Assembly: GCF_001509795.1 (NCBI RefSeq)
Contig: NZ_LLZN01000084.1
Coordinates: forward strand, 1-49,010
Direction of reading: 5' to 3'
DNA length: 49,010 bases
Source: Streptomyces sp. NRRL WC-3605
Lineage (GTDB): Bacteria > Actinomycetota > Actinomycetes > Streptomycetales > Streptomycetaceae
A program made the translations under genes and the position numbers. Positions 19,035-26,074 of this stretch are shown here, one piece after another. The notes under the pieces were generated by a model. That model saw only the letters and a program-made list of their open reading frames with translations, did not search any database and was not told the DNA's origin. Positions within the stretch are counted from its first letter, which is position 1, and each line of letters opens with the position of its first letter.

Positions 19035-19154
19035 CCGCCGGCATCGCGCGCGAGACGTCGGCCACACTTCGGAATCGAAGGTCGCGCACCCATGTTGGAC
19101 TGGACACCGCAGGCGCCACGGAGGCGCCGGAGGTTCGGTCGAGGGAGCACGGAC

Positions 19155-20315
19155 GTGGACGTGAACGGCACAGTCGCCGAGGGCTTCGAGCCGGTCAGGG
19201 AAGCGTTCGCACGGAACTTCACCGGGCTCGGCGAACGCGGCGCCGCCCTCGCCGTGTACCGCGACGGGCACCGGGTCGTCGACCTGTGGGCCGGCACCCG
19301 GGACGTCGACGGCACCGAGCCCTGGCAGCGCGGCACCGCGCAGGTCGTGCGCTCGGCGACCAAGGGCGTCGCCGCCGCCGTGGCCCTGCTGCTGCACCAG
19401 CGCGGGGAGCTGGACCTGGACGCGCCGGTCGCGGCGTACTGGCCGGAGTTCAAGGCGCACGGCAAGGAGCGGCTGCTGGTCCGGCACGTGCTCGGCCATC
19501 GCGCGGGGCTGCCGGTCCTGGACGTGCCGCTCACCCCCGAGGAGGCCCTGGACCCCGAGCGCGGCCCGGCGGCGGTGGCCGCGCAGGCGCCCGTGTGGGA
19601 GCCCGGCACCGACCACGGCTACCACGCGCTGACGTACGGCTGGCTGCTGGACGGGCTGGTGCGGCGGGTCACGGGACGCTGGACCGGCGCATGGCTCGCC
19701 GAGGAGGTGGCCGGCCCGCTGGGGCTCGACCTGTGGCTGGGGCTGCCGGAGGAGGTGGCCGGCCGGGCCGGCCGTTCCGGGCGGGTGGACGGGCCGGAGC
19801 CGGCGGGCGCGCTGCGGGCCCGGCCGAAGCGGTCGGTGACCGCGGCCTACGAGGACCCGGGGTCGCTCACGCGCCGCGCGTTCGCCGCGATCAGCCCGTT
19901 CCCCGACCAGAACGACCCGGCGTACCGCGCGGCCGCGCTCCCCGCGACGAACGGCGTCGCGACGGCCGACGGTCTGGCCCGCTTCTACGCGGCCCTGGCC
20001 GGCGAGGTGGACGGGGTACGGCTCTTCGACCCGGCTACGGTGGAGCTGGCCCGCGCCGAGGAGTCGTCGGGCCCGGACCGCGTCCTGGTCGTCAACACCC
20101 GGTTCGGACTGGGGTACATGCTGCACGGCACCGCGTCCCCGCTGCTCGGCCCCGGCTCGTTCGGGCACCCGGGGCGCGGCGGCGCCCTCGGCTTCGCCGA
20201 CCCGGAGGCGGGGATCGCCTTCGGCTATGTGACGAACGGCTTCCGCAAGTCGGTGACGGCGGACCCGAGGGCGCAGGCGCTGATCCGCGCGGTGCGGGCG
20301 TCGCTGGACGGCTAG
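19155..20315 (+). CDS. Serine hydrolase of the beta-lactamase/EstB family
   Basis: This 386-aa protein has the class C beta-lactamase-like fold found in esterases and D-aminopeptidases. The nucleophile motif SxxK is in VVRSATKGVAAAV, the tyrosine motif is near DHGYHALTYGWLLDGL, and the third motif is FGHPGRGGALGF (HxG type). No signal peptide is seen, so it is probably a cytoplasmic esterase rather than a lactamase. I chose GTG 19155 because AGGGAG lies seven bases upstream; ATG 19092 would add an arginine-rich leader. It ends in TAG about 50 bases before the MITE. Confidence 0.88.
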   Translation: MDVNGTVAEGFEPVREAFARNFTGLGERGAALAVYRDGHRVVDLWAGTRDVDGTEPWQRGTAQVVRSATKGVAAAVALLLHQRGELDLDAPVAAYWPEFKAHGKERLLVRHVLGHRAGLPVLDVPLTPEEALDPERGPAAVAAQAPVWEPGTDHGYHALTYGWLLDGLVRRVTGRWTGAWLAEEVAGPLGLDLWLGLPEEVAGRAGRSGRVDGPEPAGALRARPKRSVTAAYEDPGSLTRRAFAAISPFPDQNDPAYRAAALPATNGVATADGLARFYAALAGEVDGVRLFDPATVELARAEESSGPDRVLVVNTRFGLGYMLHGTASPLLGPGSFGHPGRGGALGFADPEAGIAFGYVTNGFRKSVTADPRAQALIRAVRASLDG

Positions 20316-20365
20316 TGCTGTGACCGGGAAGGTTCGCCGGGAAGCTCGCGGCGCCCGGCACGGCC

Positions 20366-20509
20366 CTAGGGGGTGTCTTGTCGATCAGGCCGGGCTCCCG
20401 GCGCCTGGCACCGCGCCTCGCCGCGTTGTCGTCGGTCGCCGATGCGCCGCATCGACTCCCTCCTCGACACCGGGAGCTGACCCGGCCCGATCGACAAGAC
20501 ACCCCCTAG
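20366..20509. mobile_element. MITE-like element with perfect terminal inverted repeats
   Basis: The outer 21 bases at 20366-20386 and 20489-20509 are perfect inverted repeats. Each end is CTAG followed by the 17-base arm GGGGTGTCTTGTCGATC. If CTAG is a duplicated target, as in the IS5 group, the element proper is 20370-20505 (136 bases). It is too short to encode a transposase. The right CTAG supplies the TAG stop codon of the DUF1876 gene. I recall similar intergenic repeats from other Streptomyces, but cannot check this here. Confidence 0.75.
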
Positions 20510-20781
20510 ACGTTGATGGGGTGCGAGGTGCGGCCGGACGCGGCGTCGATCTCGGTGTGCGCCTTGGTGAGCATCTGCATCGCCAGTTCGTTCAGCGCGC
20601 GGGCTCCGGCGATCTCCTCGCCGACGCGGGGCTGGTAGGAGTCGGTGTGGTGCCGGCTGGCGTGTCCGTGGGCCCGCACCTCGGTGCCGTCGGGGAGCCG
20701 CACCATGGCGACGGCCCGCGTGTGCTGGTCGTCCTCCATGAACTCCATCTCCACGTGCCATCCCACTGCGGTGTGCATCAT
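20506..20781 (-). CDS. DUF1876 (dsRBD-like) small protein
   Basis: The 91-aa protein matches DUF1876: WHVEMEFMEDDQHTRAVAMVRLPDGTEVRAHGHASRHHTDS, then GEEIAGARALNELAMQML. The family is widespread in actinobacteria, has a dsRNA-binding-like fold, and has no established function. The ATG at 20781 is chosen because GGAGG lies eight bases upstream; a GTG at 20790 overlaps that site. The stop codon lies inside the CTAG at the MITE junction, so insertion left the coding sequence intact. The upstream membrane-protein gene may be co-transcribed. Confidence 0.85.
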   Translation of the reverse strand: MMHTAVGWHVEMEFMEDDQHTRAVAMVRLPDGTEVRAHGHASRHHTDSYQPRVGEEIAGARALNELAMQMLTKAHTEIDAASGRTSHPINV

Positions 20782-20850
20782 GACGACCACCTCCGGAAGA
20801 CCTGCTTCCAGGGTGCTCCTTCACCGACGGGCTCGCCAGAAGAGCCCGGC

Positions 20851-21300
20851 TCAGACGGCCAGGGCGAGCAGCGCCAGGTCGGCCAGGAGCAGGGGTGTGT
20901 AGAACAGCAGGAGGGTCGGGGTGAACCAGACCTCCCGCCAGGGCATGGTGCTCAGCTGGGACGCCACGTTCATCGACAGCGGCTCGACGGTGCTGCCGGG
21001 GCGGCGGACGTCGTCGTAGAGGCGGCGGTAGGCCCGTTCCTGACGCAGGAAGAAGCAGTCGAGGTACCAGAAGCACGCCAGCGGGACGACGCCGACGGCC
21101 GCGAGGTGCCAGCTCAGCCGGCTCGCGGACAGGGCGAGCAGACCGGCGGCCAGCGTGAGGGCCCAGCCCTTCACCAGGAACGAGTTGGTCCCCAGCCGCG
21201 AGATGGTGGCCTGGATGAACTCCAGGTGCTTGACCCGGTCGGGATGCAGGGGTTCCCGGTCGCCGACCCCCGCGTCCGACCCCTCGCTCAGCGCCGTCAC
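20851..21300 (-). CDS. Small membrane protein, function unknown
   Basis: This 149-aa protein opens with a soluble helical segment (HPDRVKHLEFIQATISRLGTNSFLVKGW), then hydrophobic helices near 43-60, 64-84 and 125-147. A charged cytoplasmic stretch (CFFLRQERAYRRLYDDVRR) follows the second. I have seen similar LEFIQ-RL-NSF-KGW proteins across bacteria but cannot name the family or role. GTG 21300 has GAGGGGGG seven bases upstream. The nearest partner is the DUF1876 gene, 69 bases downstream on the same strand. Confidence 0.75.
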   Translation of the reverse strand: MTALSEGSDAGVGDREPLHPDRVKHLEFIQATISRLGTNSFLVKGWALTLAAGLLALSASRLSWHLAAVGVVPLACFWYLDCFFLRQERAYRRLYDDVRRPGSTVEPLSMNVASQLSTMPWREVWFTPTLLLFYTPLLLADLALLALAV

Positions 21301-21436
21301 TGTCCGCCCCCCTCGGTGAACCGTCCGCCAGGACGATCGTAGTGCGGCGGGCGGGCGGTGGGGGCGGGTCTCGCCACCCGGTCCGGCCGGCCGGGTGTCG
21401 TGGACGCCCTCGCGCTCGGTGCGGGCTGACGCCGGG

Positions 21437-22282
21437 TCATCCCGCGTGCAGCATCAGCCCGATCCCGGCGACCAGCAGGAACGCGGCCGCTATGCGGGGC
21501 GCCCCGAAGCGCTCCTTGAAGAAGACGGCACCGATGGCGGCGCCGACGATGATGGAGGACTCGCGCAGCGCCGCGACCGGTGCCAGTTCCGCCTGGGTCT
21601 GCGCCCACAGGACCAGGGCGTACGCGGCGACGGACAGGGCCGCGCCGAGCAGCCCCAGCCCCGCGTACGGCCGTAGCGCGGCCCCGGCCGAGCCGCCCCG
21701 GCGGGCCAGCGTGAACGCGGGGATGACGAGGCCCTGGAGCAGCATCAGCCAGGCGATGTAGCCGAGGGACGACCCGGAGGCGCGGACGCCGAGGCCGTCG
21801 AGCAGGGTGTAGGCGGCAATGGTCAGCCCGGTGGCGAGGGCGGCGCCGATCGCGGCCCAGTCGGGGCGGCGGCCGCGCAGCCCCCACAGGGCGACCCCGG
21901 TCAGTCCCGCGCAGGACAGGGCGATCCCGGCGGCCGCCCAGCCGTCCGGCAGCTCGTGGGCGAAGACGGCGGCGAGGACGGCGACCACGAGGGGCGCGGT
22001 GCCGCGCGCGATGGGGTACGCCTGCCCGAAGTCCCCGAGCCGGAACGACGTCATGAGCAGCGCGTAGTACAGGACGTGGACGAGCGCGGAGGCGAGGAGG
22101 TACGGCCAGGCGCCCGCGGCCGGGAACGTCCCGAAGGGCAGCAGGGCGGCACCGATGAGCGCGCCGCCGCCCGCGATGAGGGTGAACCCGACCAGCTTGT
22201 CGGTGATGCGGTGCGCGATCGCGTTCCAGCCGGCGTGGGTGACGGCGGCGGTCAGGACGGCGGCGGTGACCAGCGGGGTCAC
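21437..22282 (-). CDS. EamA/DMT family transporter
   Basis: This 281-aa protein has about ten hydrophobic helices arranged as two EamA repeats, typical of drug/metabolite exporters. ARGTAPLVVAVLAAVF and LRESSIIVGAAIGAVFFKERFG are the paired conserved segments. The substrate cannot be told from sequence; amino-acid or metabolite export is usual. GTG 22282 overlaps the ybaK-like stop codon by four bases, so translation is coupled and the two may act together. Confidence 0.88.
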   Translation of the reverse strand: MTPLVTAAVLTAAVTHAGWNAIAHRITDKLVGFTLIAGGGALIGAALLPFGTFPAAGAWPYLLASALVHVLYYALLMTSFRLGDFGQAYPIARGTAPLVVAVLAAVFAHELPDGWAAAGIALSCAGLTGVALWGLRGRRPDWAAIGAALATGLTIAAYTLLDGLGVRASGSSLGYIAWLMLLQGLVIPAFTLARRGGSAGAALRPYAGLGLLGAALSVAAYALVLWAQTQAELAPVAALRESSIIVGAAIGAVFFKERFGAPRIAAAFLLVAGIGLMLHAG

Positions 22283-22779
22283 TGCTCGCGCACGTCCACG
22301 AGGGCGGCGCCGGCGTGGGCGACGAGGGCCTTCGGCTCGATCGGGAAGACCGCGTGCGGGTTCCCGGCGGCGGCCCACACCACGTCGTGCTCCAGCAGCG
22401 ACCGGTCGGCGAGGACGCGGGTGCGGGTGCGGTGCCCGAAGGGCGGCACGCCCCCGATGGCGTACCCGGTGGTCTCGCGGACGACGTCGGCCTTGGCGCG
22501 GGTGACCTTGGCGGCGCCGAGCTCCTCCCGCACCCGTTCGAGGTCGACGCGGGAGGCGCCGTCCATGAGGACGAGGACGGGTACGCCGTCGGCGGCGAAG
22601 ATCAGGGACTTGCAGATCTCGCTGAGCTCGCAGCCGATCGCGGCGGCCGCCTCGGCGGCGGTGCGGGTGGCGTCCGGGAAGCGGCGCACGCGGGGCAGCA
22701 GTTCGCCGAGGCCCAGTTCCTGAAGGGCCTCGGCGAACCGGGGGTGGGCTCCGGAGCCCGTGCTGTCGGTCGTCGTCAT
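22279..22779 (-). CDS. YbaK/EbsC-type aminoacyl-tRNA deacylase
   Basis: This 166-aa protein belongs to the trans-editing family that hydrolyses mischarged tRNAs, such as Cys-tRNA(Pro) or Ala-tRNA(Pro). It shows the ICKSLIFAADG lysine motif, ASRVDLERVREELGA, and the GYAIGGVPPFGH loop that marks the family. ATG 22779 has TAGCGT seven bases upstream, suggesting a leaderless start; the longer ORF to 22926 is low-complexity. It is coupled to an EamA transporter downstream. Confidence 0.9.
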   Translation of the reverse strand: MTTTDSTGSGAHPRFAEALQELGLGELLPRVRRFPDATRTAAEAAAAIGCELSEICKSLIFAADGVPVLVLMDGASRVDLERVREELGAAKVTRAKADVVRETTGYAIGGVPPFGHRTRTRVLADRSLLEHDVVWAAAGNPHAVFPIEPKALVAHAGAALVDVREQ

Positions 22780-22786
22780 GCACGGC

Positions 22787-22792
22787 ACGCTA
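22787..22792 (-). promoter_or_regulatory. -10 hexamer, leaderless ybaK-like transcript
   Basis: TAGCGT on the minus strand, seven bases before the ATG. Confidence 0.4.
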
Positions 22793-22889
22793 GCGGTGCG
22801 TGTAGGAGCCACGCGAGCCCGTTTCGCGGGCCGGACCGGCACGACGGGTCCGGCACGGCCAGTCCGGCACGGCGGGACCGGAACGCGGA

Positions 22890-22931
22890 GGCCGGTGAGG
22901 GCGCCCCGTCCCCACGGAGCCCTCACCGGCC
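22890..22931 (-). terminator. Terminator of the tetR-mmpL operon
   Basis: Perfect 13-base arms (22890-22902 and 22919-22931) enclose a 16-base loop, 23 bases after the mmpL stop codon. Confidence 0.75.
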
Positions 22932-22953
22932 GGTCCTGATCAGCGGCCGCGGG

Positions 22954-25173
22954 TCACACGAGGGCCGGCGCGCGGTCGGCGTCCTTGCCGTCCTCGGGGG
23001 CGCGCAGGCCCTCGCCCTCCACGTCCACGTTGGGAAGGGCGCGGTCCAGCCACTTCGGCAGCCACCACGCCCGCTTGCCGAGCAGGGCGAGGACCGCCGG
23101 GACGATGGCCATGCGGACGACGAAGGCGTCGAAGAACACCGCGATCGCCAGGCCGAAGCCGATCATCTTGACCATGGACTCGCTGGAGCCGATGAAGCCG
23201 GCGAAGACCGCGATCATGATCACCGCGGCCGCGGTGACGACCCGGGCGCCGTGCCGGAAGCCGGTGACGACGGCCTGGCTCGGCTTCTCGCCGTGGACGT
23301 ACGCCTCGCGCATCCGGGTCACGAGGAACACCTCGTAGTCCATGGCGAGGCCGAAGACCACGCCGACCATGAAGATCGGCATCATCGACATGACGGGTCC
23401 GGTCTCCTCGACGCCCAGCAGGCCCGAGAGCCAGCCCCACTGGAAGACCGCGACGACCGCGCCGAGGGCCGCGAGGACGCTCAGCAGGAAGCCGAGGGCC
23501 GCCTTGAGCGGGACGAGGACCGAGCGGAACACCACGATCAGCAGCAGGAAGGCCAGGCCGACGACCAGCGCGAGATACGGCAGCAGGGCGTCGTTCAGCT
23601 TCTGCGAGACGTCGATGTTCATCGCGGTCGAGCCGGTGACCAGCACGGTCGCGTCGCTGTCGGCCTGGACGCGGGCGCCCTCGTCACGGATGGAGTGCAC
23701 CAGGTCCTCGGTGGTGACCGACGACGGCTTGGCGTTCGGGATGACGGTGATGGTGGCGGTGTCGCCGGCCTTGTTGGGCGCGGGCGGCGTCACGGTGGCC
23801 ACATTGTCCAGCCGCTCGATGGTGGTGCCGACGTCGCCGAAGACGGCCTTCGGGTCGTCGGTGCCGCGGGCGTCGACGACGACCATCAGCGGTCCGTTGA
23901 AGCCCGGCCCGAAGCCGTCGGAGAGCAGGTCGTAGGCGCGGCGCTGGGTGGTGGACGTCGGCTGCGAACCGTCGTCGCCGAGGCCGAGCTCCAGGGAGCT
24001 CGCGGGGACGGCGGCCGCGCCGAGGCCGAGCACGCCGAGCAGCAGCACGGCGACGGGGCGGCGGACGACGAAGCTGGCCCAGCGGGTGCCCATGTTGGGC
24101 TTCGCGGTGCCGGACGCGGCCTTGCGCTCGGCACGCCGGCCGCCCATCCAGCGGCTCTTGGTGCCGGCGGGGCGGACCTGGCGGCCGGCGTACCCGAGCA
24201 GCGCGGGGATCATCGTCAGGGCGATCAGGACCGCGATCACGACGGTGCCGGCGGCGGCGATGCCCATCTTGCTGAGCATGGGGATGTTGACGACCGACAG
24301 GCCCACGAGGGCGATGACGACGGTCAGTCCGGCGAAGACGACCGCGGAGCCGGCGGTGCCCACGGCGCGTCCGGCCGCCTCCTCGCGCTCGCGTCCCTCG
24401 GCGAGCTCGGCCCGGTAGCGGGAGACGATGAACAGGGCGTAGTCGATGCCGACGGCGAGGCCGATCATCGTCGCGAGGATCGAGGTGGTGGAGCCGAGCT
24501 CCAGCGCGGCGGCCAGGGCGCTGATCGTGGAGACGCCGATGCCGACGCCGATCAGGGCGGTCAGCAGCGGGAGTCCGGCCGCGACGAGCGAGCCGAAGGT
24601 GATGACGAGGACGACCGCGGCGATCGAGATGCCGATGACCTCGGTGGCCCCGGTCTCGGGGGCCGTCTGGAGGGCGTCACCGCCGACCTCGACGGTCAGT
24701 CCGGCGTCGCGGGCGTCCTGCGCGGCGTCCTCCAGGGCCTCGCGCGAGGTGTCCTCCAGTTCCATGCCGGAGACCTCGTACCTCACCGACGCGTACGCGA
24801 TCGTGCCGTCCTTGCTGACGGCCTTCGCGGTGTACGGGTCGGCGACGGAGGCCACCTCGGAGCCGTCGGACAGCTCCCGGACGGTGTCCTGCACGGTCGC
24901 CTTGTTCCCGGCGTCCGTCACCTTCTGGCCGTCCGGCGCCTTGAAGACGACCCGGGCGGTGGCGCCGTCGGCGCTCATCCCGGGGAAACGTTCGTCCAGC
25001 AGGTCGAAGGCCTTCTGGGCCTCGGTGCCGGGGATGGAGAAGGACGTGCTGCCCGCGCTCGGGGCCGTGGCCGCGCCGACCCCCGCGAGGGCGAGCAGCG
25101 CGACCCAGATGAGGGCGACGAAGTGGCGCCGCCTGAAGGCGAGCCGGCCGAGTTTGTACAGGAACGTGGCCAC
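22954..25173 (-). CDS. MMPL family RND transporter
   Basis: This 739-aa protein has the MmpL layout of two halves, each with one helix, a large extracytoplasmic domain and five more helices. The Asp-Tyr pairs that carry the proton relay in MmpL proteins are present: D244-Y245 in GIDYALFIVSRYR, and a second pair in AMDYEVFLVTRMREAY. Substrates are typically lipids, siderophores or toxic hydrophobic compounds. The start is GTG 25173 (MATFLYKLGRLAFRRRHF), with GGGAG upstream. It follows tetR by 103 bases on the same strand, so the regulator very likely controls it. Confidence 0.93.
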   Translation of the reverse strand: MATFLYKLGRLAFRRRHFVALIWVALLALAGVGAATAPSAGSTSFSIPGTEAQKAFDLLDERFPGMSADGATARVVFKAPDGQKVTDAGNKATVQDTVRELSDGSEVASVADPYTAKAVSKDGTIAYASVRYEVSGMELEDTSREALEDAAQDARDAGLTVEVGGDALQTAPETGATEVIGISIAAVVLVITFGSLVAAGLPLLTALIGVGIGVSTISALAAALELGSTTSILATMIGLAVGIDYALFIVSRYRAELAEGREREEAAGRAVGTAGSAVVFAGLTVVIALVGLSVVNIPMLSKMGIAAAGTVVIAVLIALTMIPALLGYAGRQVRPAGTKSRWMGGRRAERKAASGTAKPNMGTRWASFVVRRPVAVLLLGVLGLGAAAVPASSLELGLGDDGSQPTSTTQRRAYDLLSDGFGPGFNGPLMVVVDARGTDDPKAVFGDVGTTIERLDNVATVTPPAPNKAGDTATITVIPNAKPSSVTTEDLVHSIRDEGARVQADSDATVLVTGSTAMNIDVSQKLNDALLPYLALVVGLAFLLLIVVFRSVLVPLKAALGFLLSVLAALGAVVAVFQWGWLSGLLGVEETGPVMSMMPIFMVGVVFGLAMDYEVFLVTRMREAYVHGEKPSQAVVTGFRHGARVVTAAAVIMIAVFAGFIGSSESMVKMIGFGLAIAVFFDAFVVRMAIVPAVLALLGKRAWWLPKWLDRALPNVDVEGEGLRAPEDGKDADRAPALV

Positions 25174-25276
25174 GGAGGCGTCTCCCGGTCAGGTCGTGGG
25201 GTTGGTTCTGGGCAGGGGTGATCAGCCCGACGACGTGAGCGGTTACGTCAGGAAGGGGCTTGCGTGAGGGGATTCG

Positions 25277-25876
25277 TCAGACGACGGTGACGCCGAGGGC
25301 GGGGAGGACGACGGCGTCGATGTAGGAGGTGAGGAAGGCCTTCGTCGGCGGCTTGTCGTCGATCAGCGTGCGCGTGGCGAAGGCGCCGACGAGCATGTGC
25401 ACGACGTAGTCGAGCGCGGGGCGGTCGGCGCGGACCTCGCCGCGGTCGACGGCCCGTTGCAGGATCCGCCGGAACTCCGCCATCTCGGGTTCGATGAGGA
25501 GTTCCTTGAACGCCTGCAGGAGGTCGGGGTTGCCATGCACCGCCATGAACAGACCGCGCATGAGCGCGGCGTTCTGCTGCATGGTGCAGTCGTCCTCCTG
25601 GGACGTGAGCGTGTGCAGGTCGCCCCGCAGGGACCCGGTGTCGATCTCGGAGACGTTGCCCGGCTTGTTGTGCCGGATCGCCTTGACCACCAGCTCCGGC
25701 TTGCCGCCCCACTGGCGGTAGAGCGTCGCCTTGCTGGACCGGGTGCGGGCCGCCACGGCGTCCATGGTGAGGGCGTCGTAGCCGACCTCCCGGAGCAGGT
25801 CGAGCACGGCCGCGTACAGCTCGGCCTCGCGCTCGGGGGTGATGCGGGAACGCCGTGTCGTGGACACCTCGGTCAT
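25277..25876 (-). CDS. TetR family transcriptional regulator
   Basis: This 199-aa repressor has an N-terminal helix-turn-helix at about 15-60 (ALTMDAVAARTRSSKATLYRQWGGKPELV). The C-terminal all-helical ligand domain includes MQQNAALMRGLFMAVHGNPDLLQAF and is like that of actinobacterial efflux regulators. ATG 25876 has GGAGGGGGAGGG upstream. Two copies of a 17-base inverted repeat precede it, consistent with autorepression of a tetR-mmpL operon. The inducer is unknown. Confidence 0.93.
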   Translation of the reverse strand: MTEVSTTRRSRITPEREAELYAAVLDLLREVGYDALTMDAVAARTRSSKATLYRQWGGKPELVVKAIRHNKPGNVSEIDTGSLRGDLHTLTSQEDDCTMQQNAALMRGLFMAVHGNPDLLQAFKELLIEPEMAEFRRILQRAVDRGEVRADRPALDYVVHMLVGAFATRTLIDDKPPTKAFLTSYIDAVVLPALGVTVV

Positions 25877-25897
25877 CGCTGCCACCCTCCCCCTCCG

Positions 25898-25914
25898 AAC
25901 GATACGGTTTCGTA
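25898..25914. promoter_or_regulatory. TetR operator O1 (imperfect)
   Basis: AACGATACGGTTTCGTA matches the perfect operator at 25946 in 15 of 17 positions. It sits near the predicted tetR transcription start. Confidence 0.6.
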
Positions 25915-25922
25915 CACCTAAG

Positions 25923-25952
25923 ACGATAGCGCACCCCACTAGCGAAACGAAA
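25923..25952 (-). promoter_or_regulatory. Predicted tetR promoter
   Basis: TTTCGT (25952-25947) and TATCGT (25928-25923) on the minus strand are 18 bases apart. The -35 lies within operator O2. Confidence 0.4.
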
Positions 25953-25962
25953 CGGTTTCGTT
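25946..25962. promoter_or_regulatory. TetR operator O2 (perfect)
   Basis: AACGAAAC-G-GTTTCGTT is a perfect inverted repeat with 8-base arms. Its centre lies 48 bases from that of O1. Confidence 0.7.
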
Positions 25963-26074
25963 CGTGTTCTGGGTCACGTACGCCGGTTCCCGACCACCCG
26001 GGCCCGGCACCCCGCGCCGGACGGGCGGCATGTCACGACTTGCCCCCACCAGTCCCCGGACGAAGCATGGGGAG

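Noticed and set aside
22315..25221. 968-codon open frame opposite mmpL and ybaK
   Set aside because: It is antisense to well-supported genes and has the low-complexity composition expected from G/C third positions. No domain or ribosome site is seen.
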